64,000 bases of DNA, taken from an uncultured Bacteroidota bacterium (lineage in GTDB: Bacteria; Bacteroidota; Bacteroidia; Chitinophagales; LD1). The notes under the pieces are model-generated. The model was not told where the DNA came from and searched no databases. It saw nothing but the letters and a program-made list of their open reading frames with translations. The stretch covers positions 1-64,000 of the forward strand of contig CALAYL010000005.1 of NCBI GenBank assembly GCA_937894725.1, read 5' to 3'. The position numbers and the translations under genes are program-made. Below are positions 8,500 through 16,632 of this stretch, in pieces; position 1 is the first letter of the stretch, and each line of letters begins with the position of its first letter.

Positions 8500-9698
8500 C
8501 TTTCCTTAAACTTGGTACGTTTTGTACCATCATAGATCGTAAACTTCACAAACCTACATTCCAAAGCTCCATTAAACATAGGAATTCGCCTATCTGGCTT
8601 CAAACCTATATGCTTTAACGCTTCCATATTCGAGCTTATAATCCAACATTCATAGCCCTTGTACCGTTGTTTAAATGTATCGCCTATTTGCTTATAAAGC
8701 TCCTCTACATTATCTTTATCCATCCGCTCCCCATAAGGCGGATTGAGTATCAAAATGGGCTTGCCATTAGCGGGAGGTGGATCTGTAGTCGTAAAATCTG
8801 CGATGCGTACTTTAATCATATCCTCTGTCTTAGATGCAAGGATATTAGCTTTGGCTTTCCGGGCTACATTGGGCGATATTTCAATTCCGTATAATGCAAT
8901 ATTTTCAGAAGATATGCGCTCTATAGCCGATTCCCATATTTTATCCCAAAGCGGTTTATCATACGGCAATACTTGTTTCCATCGCATAAACCCAAATTCT
9001 TCTATATGATAGCCCGCTGGTATATTGGCAGCAGCCATGGCTGCTTCTATCAAGATAGTGCCAGATCCGCACATACCATCTACAAATGTACTTCGTTCAT
9101 CCCAGCCTGTGAGTTTTACGAGTGCTGCAGCGAGTACCTCATTAATAGGGGCTAAGTTAGTTTTATCTCTATATCCTCGCTTATGCAGCGAGTCGCCACT
9201 ACTATCGAGTGCCAGCTCACAATCATCGCCAGAGATATGTATATGCAATCGTACCGTAGGATTTTCTAAATCGACCGATGGCCTCTCTCCTGTACGTTCT
9301 CTAAATCGATCTACAATAGCATCCTTTGTTTTTTGCGATACATATTGTGAATGACGAAAAAAATCGGTCTTTAGAAGTGAGTCGATCGCTATAGTATCTT
9401 TATTACCAAAGAAGTCTTCCCAAGCTATTTGCTTTATTTGATCGTAAAGCGCATGCTCATTATCTGCTTTGAAAGTGGCAAAGGGTATTAAAATCCTAAG
9501 ACCTGTACGTAGGAGTAAATTAGCTTTGTACATCACTCCCAGATTCCCATCAAATGATATAGCTCTATTCTGCACTTCGATATTCTCTGCGCCAAGCATT
9601 TTTAGTTCATCAGCACATAGCTGCTCTACACCAAAAAGTGTTTTCACTACCATCGAAAAATTGTGGTGACTATCTGTAGGAAGGGCTGTCCATTTCAT
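8496..9698 (-). CDS. THUMP-domain class I rRNA (guanine-N2) methyltransferase, RlmL/YpsC-like
   Basis: Predicted to transfer a methyl group from SAM to a guanine N2 of 23S rRNA. The N-terminal ~150 residues form a THUMP RNA-binding domain. The methyltransferase core has the SAM loop FVDGMCGSGTILIEAAMAA near residue 207 and the catalytic NPPYGERM motif near residue 318, as in N2-guanine methyltransferases. At 400 residues it corresponds to the stand-alone N-terminal half of E. coli RlmL. An alternative start at Met16 is possible because the first 15 residues lie outside the usual THUMP boundary. Confidence 0.88.
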   Translation of the reverse strand: MKWTALPTDSHHNFSMVVKTLFGVEQLCADELKMLGAENIEVQNRAISFDGNLGVMYKANLLLRTGLRILIPFATFKADNEHALYDQIKQIAWEDFFGNKDTIAIDSLLKTDFFRHSQYVSQKTKDAIVDRFRERTGERPSVDLENPTVRLHIHISGDDCELALDSSGDSLHKRGYRDKTNLAPINEVLAAALVKLTGWDERSTFVDGMCGSGTILIEAAMAAANIPAGYHIEEFGFMRWKQVLPYDKPLWDKIWESAIERISSENIALYGIEISPNVARKAKANILASKTEDMIKVRIADFTTTDPPPANGKPILILNPPYGERMDKDNVEELYKQIGDTFKQRYKGYECWIISSNMEALKHIGLKPDRRIPMFNGALECRFVKFTIYDGTKRTKFKES

Positions 9699-9713
9699 AG
9701 CGGCAATGTAGAT

Positions 9714-9744
9714 AAAAAAAGCGACTCCAATGTATTGGAGTCGC
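9714..9744 (-). terminator. Rho-independent terminator after gldN
   Basis: A perfect 10-bp stem (GCGACTCCAA at 9721-9730, TTGGAGTCGC at 9735-9744) has a 4-base TGTA loop. On the minus strand it is followed by a run of seven T (9720-9714). It lies 26 bases beyond the gldN stop, in the right orientation to end the gldKLMN transcript. Confidence 0.92.
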
Positions 9745-9770
9745 TCTATAAATTTTAGAAATTCGAAATT

Positions 9771-10592
9771 TTAATATGTCCAAAGGTCATGCTCAAACTC
9801 AAACATTTCTTGCTTGATTCTGTCAGACTCTAACAACTGATCTACACCTGTAGCGTATTCGATGATTGCACGGTCATATACGTTAGACTCTTTGTATATA
9901 AAGCTTTCAAACATTCTAGCCTCAAACAAATCTTCCCAACTCAAACGAACAGCATCATTTTTAGGGTTGTAAACTTCGTATTTGGCTAAGATAGGACGAA
10001 GATCTGGATAATATACCCAATACATTACTTCATCACCCAGTGAGTTTCCAGTACCATCAATCGCATCTACTACTGGCGCTACACCGATGATACGGCAAAG
10101 CATAGTAGAAGTATTTTCATTAAACAACCAATCTTCTTTGATACGGTATTTTATAATCTTATCCCAAGTAAGTTCGTTATTGATGATTTTAGTCTCCTCC
10201 TCAAGTGTTACAGGGTTAAGTTGTAATACAGTATCTGTTTTGCTACCTATCGCTTTTACTTTCTCCACAGCAAGAACTTGCTTAAACTGGTCAGCATCAA
10301 TTACCGAGTTATCATACACTGTCAATTCGCCATTTTTAGCTGCAGTATGTATGATTTCGATAAGCGGTTGCTGAGGATATTTGAACGGCAAGTTTTGTTT
10401 CTCACGCACATCAATTACTCTCCAGATACGCTTAGACCAAAACACATCGGCTTCACGAACAAAATCATACGGAATAACCTCTTTCTCTTTGGTTACTACT
10501 TTTTGGTACGCACCGTCTAGGGGTTCTTGCGCCACTGCCACAAAAGAGACAGTCACAAGACTCGATACGATTATATTTTTTAGCGCTTTCAT
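9771..10592 (-). CDS. gldN: Type IX secretion/gliding motility protein GldN
   Basis: GldN (PorN) is a periplasmic component that forms the outer-membrane-associated ring of the T9SS together with the lipoprotein GldK (PorK). The signal peptide is about 1-21 (cleavage near VAVAQEP). The body is rich in aromatic and acidic residues, with the family-typical FWSKRIWRVIDVREKQN near residue 51 and VMYWVYYPDLRPILAKYEV near 193. The 273-residue length is within the family range. It is the last gene of gldKLMN, 14 bases after gldM, and is followed by a strong terminator. Confidence 0.95.
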   Translation of the reverse strand: MKALKNIIVSSLVTVSFVAVAQEPLDGAYQKVVTKEKEVIPYDFVREADVFWSKRIWRVIDVREKQNLPFKYPQQPLIEIIHTAAKNGELTVYDNSVIDADQFKQVLAVEKVKAIGSKTDTVLQLNPVTLEEETKIINNELTWDKIIKYRIKEDWLFNENTSTMLCRIIGVAPVVDAIDGTGNSLGDEVMYWVYYPDLRPILAKYEVYNPKNDAVRLSWEDLFEARMFESFIYKESNVYDRAIIEYATGVDQLLESDRIKQEMFEFEHDLWTY

Positions 10593-10606
10593 GTTTAGTA
10601 ATTTAA

Positions 10607-12184
10607 TTAGATGATTGTAAAGGCAATCTGACCCAACTTACGTGATGTTCCGTCTGGACCTATTACTTTAATATCATCAATGAAAATGATATCCTTAGGA
10701 CGACATCTGTTCAAGAAATTGTTCATCTGCTCATTGAAAAGAGGACCAGAAGCATCTGCTCTAAAGATTTCACCCTTTGATGAGTAGATCATTTGGAATG
10801 ATTGTACATTGAATCGAGCTTCAAAGTCAAAGTTTTCGAGTAATGGAACTATACCAGACTGAGCCTTGATGGTACCTGCTTGCGCATTACCTCCTCTAAG
10901 CTTTCCACCCAATGTAGGGATTGGATCTGGAATACGCTTTACACGTACTGGAAACTCAAATCCTTTTCCGCCAGTTACGTTCACATTGATAGTCGCTTGA
11001 CCTACAGTAGTTGCTTTCGCGATATATTTACCCGGTATAGATCCTTTTGAGATAGACAAGCCACCACCTGTACCAGACACTGAAGTTTTTTCAGCACCAG
11101 CACCAGAAGAAACTGTCAATGGATTTTCAACACCGATATAAATTACATTCATCTTATCCATCATCACGGCAGCACCAGATGGAGTTCCGATAGTGTACTT
11201 CAATACCTTATCAAGCTTAGCAGCAGTTCCATCAGGCTTCACATAAGTGATGCTTACAGGTACAGAACGCTCACCAGAGCCTGAAGCTGTAGTTTTGAAA
11301 GTAGCCATTCCGTTTACTAAAGGCACATTTGAACCATTGATGGTGATTATTGGCTTAGCTGCATCACTAAATGCACCTACACCAGCATATACTTCGATAG
11401 GGTCGCCAGGCATAGCATAATTGGTATTTGCAGAAGCGATAGCCTCAAATGCATCATACACAATTTTCACTTTTCCAATTCGACTAAAATAGTGATCTAC
11501 CAACTGAGCTTCAGATCCTTTTACATCACTTTGCAATTTACTAAGGATTGTAAGTGCAGCAATGGTAGGAGTCATGTGGAAGTTACCTTCAGACCACCCT
11601 TTTCCATCAGCAGTATATTTCTCGCCAGTAGTTGACTTCGGAATAGTCATATTGATAGGCAAGTTTTTATCAAATGCAGCTAAATCAGCTTTGTAAGCAG
11701 CAGGATCAGTATAATCTTCTGGTTTGATAGTAGCTAAAAGATCCTTACGCAATTTTATCATTTTGTCATAAATCTCAGTTCCTTTCTTTTGCTCTATCAT
11801 CATATAAGTAGGCGCATCGATATCATCTTCTTTGAAGGTTTCTTCTCCGTTTTCTATTTTATAATCTGAGCGCTTTTTCAAGTCAAGCTTGACTTTTTCG
11901 AGATAATTAAACACATCACTTGACAATGCTTGTACTTGATCCGCTTTAGGCTTCCAAATAGCTGCCTTTGCAGCAGTCTGAGGATCCTTTATAGCATCTG
12001 CAAATCCATCATAAGTAGCTTTGTTCTTTTCAGACACTACTGTATTTGAGCTTATAATACTGTTGTTTACAGTTTTAAATGCATTTAATATTTCTTTTGA
12101 TACGTTGAGGGCTAGAAGGGCTGTTAACACGAGGTACATCATGTTAATCATCTTCTGCCTTGGCGTTAATTTACCACCTGCCAT
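10607..12184 (-). CDS. gldM: Type IX secretion motor protein GldM
   Basis: GldM (PorM) is anchored in the inner membrane by one helix and spans the periplasm. With GldL it forms the proton-driven motor that powers T9SS and gliding. The start MAGGKLTPRQKMINMMYLVL is strongly conserved and includes Arg9, the residue known in the family to pair with the GldL transmembrane Glu. The transmembrane segment is about 13-32, followed by a helical D1 domain and Ig-like beta domains rich in Gly, Ser and Thr (about 220-525). The 525-residue length is standard. Spacing to gldN is 14 bases and to gldL 48 bases. Confidence 0.97.
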   Translation of the reverse strand: MAGGKLTPRQKMINMMYLVLTALLALNVSKEILNAFKTVNNSIISSNTVVSEKNKATYDGFADAIKDPQTAAKAAIWKPKADQVQALSSDVFNYLEKVKLDLKKRSDYKIENGEETFKEDDIDAPTYMMIEQKKGTEIYDKMIKLRKDLLATIKPEDYTDPAAYKADLAAFDKNLPINMTIPKSTTGEKYTADGKGWSEGNFHMTPTIAALTILSKLQSDVKGSEAQLVDHYFSRIGKVKIVYDAFEAIASANTNYAMPGDPIEVYAGVGAFSDAAKPIITINGSNVPLVNGMATFKTTASGSGERSVPVSITYVKPDGTAAKLDKVLKYTIGTPSGAAVMMDKMNVIYIGVENPLTVSSGAGAEKTSVSGTGGGLSISKGSIPGKYIAKATTVGQATINVNVTGGKGFEFPVRVKRIPDPIPTLGGKLRGGNAQAGTIKAQSGIVPLLENFDFEARFNVQSFQMIYSSKGEIFRADASGPLFNEQMNNFLNRCRPKDIIFIDDIKVIGPDGTSRKLGQIAFTII

Positions 12185-12232
12185 TTTATATTATTGTTAG
12201 TTTAGGTTATTAAATAAGGGTTTGATATAAAA

Positions 12233-12886
12233 CTACTGTGGACGCATTGCCGTTAGCATATTGCCATATACTGTATTAAGCGATGATAAGTTTTTGTTAA
12301 GTGCGCTAAGTTGCTCCTTGAATTTCACTGCATCATTAGCTGTTTCTGTAAGTGTAGCAGACACTGACTCTAAGCTAGATAGCGAAGAAGTAGCCGTTAC
12401 AGCAGCCGAAGCAAAACTAGTAATAGAACCAGAAGCCGTTTTTGCATTTTTAGCAAAATCATTAGCTGCTACTGTTGCATCTGTAAGATCGCTCATTTTA
12501 GATACATTCTCGCTCAAAGAAGTAAGACCTTTTCCTAAGCTTCCGATCAACTCTGGACCTACTTTAGCATCTTGTAGCATTTTGTCTAATTGTTGTGTAG
12601 TTGAACCTACGGCAGATTTTACTGGAGCTACTGCTGATTCAGAAAGTAATTGTGGATATACGTTTTCCCAGTTATAGTGTTGATCTACGTGTTGTGGTTC
12701 AAAAGAAGACACAATAAAGATAAGGACCTCTGTACCCATACCTGCGATTAGCATAGCATTCGCACCTGGCCAGTGCATGATTTTGAAAAGAGCACCCGCG
12801 ATTACTACCGCAGCACCGCCTGAGTAAACATAGTTCAAAAGTGTTTTTCCTGACTTAGTTTCGAAGATTGATTTTTTTTGTGACAT
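12233..12886 (-). CDS. gldL: Type IX secretion motor protein GldL
   Basis: The inner-membrane stator partner of GldM. Two transmembrane helices lie at about 17-36 and 42-61, separated by a short KIMHWPGAN turn. Glu53 in the second helix (AGMGTEVLIF) matches the conserved motor glutamate. The cytoplasmic part (about 80-217) is a long helical, coiled-coil-prone region rich in Ser, Ala and Leu, as in other GldL proteins. The 217-residue length fits. It sits between gldK and gldM. Confidence 0.96.
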   Translation of the reverse strand: MSQKKSIFETKSGKTLLNYVYSGGAAVVIAGALFKIMHWPGANAMLIAGMGTEVLIFIVSSFEPQHVDQHYNWENVYPQLLSESAVAPVKSAVGSTTQQLDKMLQDAKVGPELIGSLGKGLTSLSENVSKMSDLTDATVAANDFAKNAKTASGSITSFASAAVTATSSLSSLESVSATLTETANDAVKFKEQLSALNKNLSSLNTVYGNMLTAMRPQ

Positions 12887-12933
12887 TTTTTGGGTTTTAA
12901 ATTTTAAGATTTAAGGATTAGGTTTTTTGGGTA

Positions 12934-14202
12934 TTATTTTGAATCAGCTATATCTCTTCCTAAGAATGTAGTCATAGATCTAAATCCAATATAAGATTTT
13001 GCAGAATCTGCATACTCCCAGTGGCGAGTACCATTTTCTAGATAGTAAGCTATATCTTTCCAAGATCCACCTCTGATTACTTTACGCTTCAAAGTTTCAG
13101 ACTCATTTTTGTCTGCATCGTAACGAATGTCAGGGTTCAAGTCATGTATGAAAGAATACGAATTTTCGTAGTAAGCAGATGACGTCCACTCTGATGCGTT
13201 TCCAGCCATATTGTAAAGGCCGTAATCATTAGGCCAATATGCGTCAGCACGTACCGTATAGAATCCTCCATCTTCTGGATAGTTTCCTCTACCTGGCTTG
13301 AAGTTTGCTAACACACATCCCTTGCTATTTCTAACATATGGTCCGCCCCATGGGTATGGTGATAATTTCTTACCTCCTCTAGCTGCATACTCCCACTCTG
13401 CCTCTGTAGGCAATCTAAATTCATCCATCAAAGGCTCACCGCGCTCATTCTTATAATCCATCCAAAGCCTTGTTCTCCAAGCATTGAATGCTTTAGCTTG
13501 ATCAAAAGTAACGCCCACTACTGGATAATCGTCAAATGCTGCGTGATGGAAATAGTTACGTGTCATTGGCTCATTGTATGAGTAAGTAAAGTCACGTACC
13601 CAACAGAGTGTATCTGGATATACATATGTTTTTTCTGTTCTAATAAACTTGCTTCTCTCTACACCTCTGTTTTTAGAAAGTGCCGCAGCCTTATAGTCTA
13701 TCCATTGATAAGTGTACCAAAGTTTACTCACATCAAGTTCTTTCAGTCCCCAGAAGCGTTGCGATTCTGGTACAAACATTTCTTCTAGTTGTTCGTTTCC
13801 TTCGGTCTTCTTCCAATCAATTTTTTGTTTCCAATCGATTTGCGTTTTGCCTGAGTTTGCATCTTCTTTGGTATGCTCCATCATTACATGGGCTATAGAA
13901 TCACGTACCCAATTCACAAACTGACGATACTCATTGTTTGTAATCTCCGTATCATCCATATAGAAACCCACAATAGAAACTTGCTTAGCTTTGGCAACGT
14001 GAGCACTATTTACATCTTGATCACTAGGACCAATATGTAAAACGCCTGATGGTACGAACACCATTCCATACGGAGTGATAGGGTTCCATCGGGGTCTGGT
14101 CATCTCGCCAAGTAGCTGACCATTGTAGCCACCCTGGCAACCTGCTAAGAAAAGTGCTGCTGATGCAGAAGCTATTCCTACTAATGTTTTTAATTTTTTC
14201 AT
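12934..14202 (-). CDS. gldK: Gliding motility / T9SS lipoprotein GldK
   Basis: An outer-membrane lipoprotein that forms the periplasmic T9SS ring with GldN. The signal peptide ends in the lipobox LFLAGC (Cys22). A formylglycine-generating-enzyme-like (SUMF1) fold spans about 45-415, with family motifs RLPTEAEWEYAARGG, YNMAGNASEWTSSAYY and VIRGGSWKD. This fold is structural in GldK rather than enzymatic. It is the first gene of gldKLMN. The 149-base gap upstream to porP/sprF is AT-rich without a clear promoter, so read-through from upstream is possible. Confidence 0.95.
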   Translation of the reverse strand: MKKLKTLVGIASASAALFLAGCQGGYNGQLLGEMTRPRWNPITPYGMVFVPSGVLHIGPSDQDVNSAHVAKAKQVSIVGFYMDDTEITNNEYRQFVNWVRDSIAHVMMEHTKEDANSGKTQIDWKQKIDWKKTEGNEQLEEMFVPESQRFWGLKELDVSKLWYTYQWIDYKAAALSKNRGVERSKFIRTEKTYVYPDTLCWVRDFTYSYNEPMTRNYFHHAAFDDYPVVGVTFDQAKAFNAWRTRLWMDYKNERGEPLMDEFRLPTEAEWEYAARGGKKLSPYPWGGPYVRNSKGCVLANFKPGRGNYPEDGGFYTVRADAYWPNDYGLYNMAGNASEWTSSAYYENSYSFIHDLNPDIRYDADKNESETLKRKVIRGGSWKDIAYYLENGTRHWEYADSAKSYIGFRSMTTFLGRDIADSK

Positions 14203-14351
14203 CGGCTTTTTCCTGTTTTTAAGAGCTTTTGTGATGCTTAATAATTTTTAAGAATTGTAAATATAATTTTTTTTCTTTTTAAATACCAAAGCAACCCTAT
14301 TAATTTTTTTTACGTCTTACCTAGTTAATTGTTACAAAATACAACATAATT

Positions 14352-15329
14352 TTAAAGATAACGAGCATTGTGATAAAACTTGCCCTCTAACTGCTTTGTT
14401 TTAAAAGGCATTTTATATATAAAAGATACTTCATGAGAGCCAGTGTTGAACTTGCTCAAATAGGAAATATTGGTGTCATAGCTGTACATAAACTGTATGT
14501 TTTTTATTTTTGTACCTAAGAAAAAAGATAAAGCATCAATTGTCTTAGCCTCATAACCTCTAAACGCAATTCCTGTCATAATATTGTCATAAAACGTCAA
14601 AACCGTTGATATATCTAGCTGTAGCGTTTTGAAATTTGTTCTCAAAAGTGCCATTGGTTGGATGTAAGTTCGTCTTCCTATCTTAAAATTATACCCTCCA
14701 GTGGCTATTAAATTACGATCATGTGTATAAATAAAATCGCTTGACTGTCCTTTTAGTTTTTGGTGGGTATAAAGGTGATTTGCCGATATGGATGCGAAAA
14801 ATTTTTCATTAGCGAAATAAATACCGGTATTAAAGTCTGGAGAGGTAGATTGACCTTTAGCTGCATTCAAAATGGGATCTCGATGATTTATACCATTTAC
14901 ATATTCACCATCTGGGGTAACAATGGCTGGCCCATTTAAGCCAAAATTAATCAACCCTACCCCTACCCCTACCCCGAGTGTGAATTTTTTAAAGTCCTTT
15001 TGATAGGCGTAACTGAGGGTGGCTTGAGTGACTCGCTGGAGTCCAATCATATCATTGGTGACAGCCAATCCTATCCCGCCTTTAATTTTATCAATTCGAG
15101 TACTTGCAGAAAGACTCTGCACTGTACTTATTTTATTGCTTAACCCTACATATTGAAACCGAGCTATAGCAGCAATTTCAAAACCTTTTGTAGTACCAGC
15201 TGCTGCTGGATTTATCATCAATCGGTTATTGAAATATTGAGTAAACAACACATCATTTTGAGAAAGTGTAATTTTCGCAATAAACAGCAGTACTAAAGAC
15301 AGAATATGGTGTAAACTTAACTTGGTCAT
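14352..15329 (-). CDS. PorP/SprF family type IX secretion outer-membrane protein
   Basis: Outer-membrane proteins of this family attach type-B-sorted cargo such as SprB-like adhesins at the surface, or act as the T9SS subunit PorP. A signal peptide (about 1-23) is followed by the hallmark segment QYFNNRLMINPAAAGT. The rest shows alternating beta strands of a barrel of about 12-14 strands (325 residues, normal length). It lies directly upstream of gldK on the same strand, the classic porP-porK arrangement, which favours the PorP role. The type-B-sorted protein at 39608-42334 could be a client. Confidence 0.9.
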   Translation of the reverse strand: MTKLSLHHILSLVLLFIAKITLSQNDVLFTQYFNNRLMINPAAAGTTKGFEIAAIARFQYVGLSNKISTVQSLSASTRIDKIKGGIGLAVTNDMIGLQRVTQATLSYAYQKDFKKFTLGVGVGVGLINFGLNGPAIVTPDGEYVNGINHRDPILNAAKGQSTSPDFNTGIYFANEKFFASISANHLYTHQKLKGQSSDFIYTHDRNLIATGGYNFKIGRRTYIQPMALLRTNFKTLQLDISTVLTFYDNIMTGIAFRGYEAKTIDALSFFLGTKIKNIQFMYSYDTNISYLSKFNTGSHEVSFIYKMPFKTKQLEGKFYHNARYL

Positions 15330-15389
15330 CTAATTTAAAAATAAGATTTAATCGAATAAATGCCAAACAAGTTTAGAAGCTTTATGTTT

Positions 15390-16247
15390 TTACTTTAAAT
15401 AATCCTCCAATGCTGCGGTGATGGATATAATACCTGGCAATGGTGCCATTACATGAAAATCCAACTTTGCTTCTATCACTGCCTCTGCAGTCACTTTGCC
15501 ATATACCCCTATTTTCATTTTGTTTTGCTTAAACTTTGGATAAGATTCAAAAAGTGAAGATACGTGTGCAGGACTAAATAAAATCATCATGTCGAATGAG
15601 TCGAAATTTATTTTTTTCAAATCATTCGGCACGGTCTTGTACATAGCCGCTTCTTTAAAATCAAGATGGTTTTCAATCATGTGATTTATCAAATCTTCTT
15701 TGGCACTTATCTCTGGACAGATATATAAAAACTTAGTAGAATCTTTATGTTTTAGCATCAAATTTTTGAGTTCTTTATTGCTGCCCTTATCGCTAAAAAA
15801 CACTTTACGCTTTCTGTATTGGGTGTATTTTTGAAGGTATAATGCAATGGCTTCAGAGGTGCAAAAAAACTTTGTTTCTTGACTCATTTTCACTCTCAAC
15901 TCATCACACATTCTAAAGAAATGGTCTATTGAATTGCGACTAGTAAAAATAACTCCACTATAGTCTGTAAGGACTATTCGTTGCTTTCTAAATTCTTTGG
16001 TAGTGACGCCTTGTACTTCAATAAATGGATGAAACTTAAATACAACTCCGTACTTTTTTTCCAGATCAAAATAGGGTGATTTAGCACCTTCTGGAGCGGG
16101 GTGGGCTATAAGTATTGTTTTGATTTTGGCCTTGGGCGCCTTAGATATGATTTGTGAAAAATCTATCACCTTTGCTGAAGTCTCAGAAGGCGATGAAGAA
16201 GTAGTTTTTTTAGAAGAAGTAGCAGTACTTTTGGCAGATGATTTCAC
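15390..16247 (-). CDS. hemD: Uroporphyrinogen-III synthase with basic N-terminal extension
   Basis: Cyclises hydroxymethylbilane to uroporphyrinogen III in heme synthesis. The conserved core begins near residue 39 (KIKTILIAHPAPEGAKSPYF). It continues with VIFTSRNSIDHFF and ends with the second half-domain ILFSPAHVSSLFESYPKF and IGVYGKVTAEAVIEA, a Bacteroidota-type HemD. Residues 1-38 are low-complexity Ser/Lys/Thr/Ala. The only start in this stretch is a GTG at 16247 without an evident ribosome site. The frame stays open for 70 more bases upstream with the same composition, into a 9-A run at the end of the H1-like ORF. The true start may therefore be in that ORF, through a -1 frameshift. hemD normally directly follows the DUF4271 gene, which supports this. 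Confidence 0.85.
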   Translation of the reverse strand: MKSSAKSTATSSKKTTSSSPSETSAKVIDFSQIISKAPKAKIKTILIAHPAPEGAKSPYFDLEKKYGVVFKFHPFIEVQGVTTKEFRKQRIVLTDYSGVIFTSRNSIDHFFRMCDELRVKMSQETKFFCTSEAIALYLQKYTQYRKRKVFFSDKGSNKELKNLMLKHKDSTKFLYICPEISAKEDLINHMIENHLDFKEAAMYKTVPNDLKKINFDSFDMMILFSPAHVSSLFESYPKFKQNKMKIGVYGKVTAEAVIEAKLDFHVMAPLPGIISITAALEDYLK

Positions 16248-16306
16248 ATCAGCTTTGGTTTTGGCAAAAGCGCTGCTACTTGTAGATGAGGTTTTCTCCT
16301 TTAAGA

Positions 16307-16630
16307 TTACTTGGCGCTTTTTTTTTGCGCGGCTTTCTTTGGGGCTACCTTTTTAGCTGCTGCTTTCTTAGGAGCTGCTGCTTTCTTAGGAGCTGCCTTT
16401 TTAGCTGCTGCTTTTTTAGGAGCTGCTGCTTTCTTAGGAGCTGCTTTTTTAGCTGCTGCCTTTTTAGGAGCTGCTGCTTTTTTAGCTGCTGCTTTCTTAG
16501 GAGCTGCTTTTTTTGCTGCTGCCTTTTTAGGAGCTGCTACTTTTTTTGCTGCTGCTTTCTTAGGAGCTGCTGCTTTCTTAGGAGCTGCTTTCTTAGCTGC
16601 TGCCTTTTTTGCTGGTGCTTTTGTTGCCAT
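16307..16630 (-). CDS. Histone H1-like Lys/Ala/Pro-rich repeat protein, possible N-terminal domain of HemD
   Basis: A 107-residue sequence made almost only of Ala, Lys and Pro in repeats of the type KKAAAPKKAAAKKA. It resembles the tail of eukaryotic H1 and of bacterial H1-like DNA-binding proteins, so nonspecific nucleic-acid binding is plausible. It begins 2 bases after the DUF4271 stop, exactly where hemD is expected. It ends at a stop 60 bases before the hemD GTG, just past a run of nine A (minus strand). Either it is a free basic protein or it is the N-terminal part of a frameshifted HemD of about 410 residues. The plus-strand frames that are also open here are by-products of the repeat. 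Confidence 0.7.
   Translation of the reverse strand: MATKAPAKKAAAKKAAPKKAAAPKKAAAKKVAAPKKAAAKKAAPKKAAAKKAAAPKKAAAKKAAPKKAAAPKKAAAKKAAPKKAAAPKKAAAKKVAPKKAAQKKSAK
16318..16326 (-). other. A9 run, candidate -1 frameshift site joining the H1-like ORF to hemD
   Basis: The minus strand has nine A between GCGC and GCGC. In the H1-like frame the codons are CAA AAA AAA AGC, which contains the slippery pattern A AAA AAA. A slip of one base back gives AAG CGC CAA GTA and then an open frame of 23 codons into the hemD start region, all Lys/Ser/Thr/Ala-rich. A homopolymer sequencing error or a true mutation would look the same. Confidence 0.5.
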
Positions 16631-16632
16631 AG

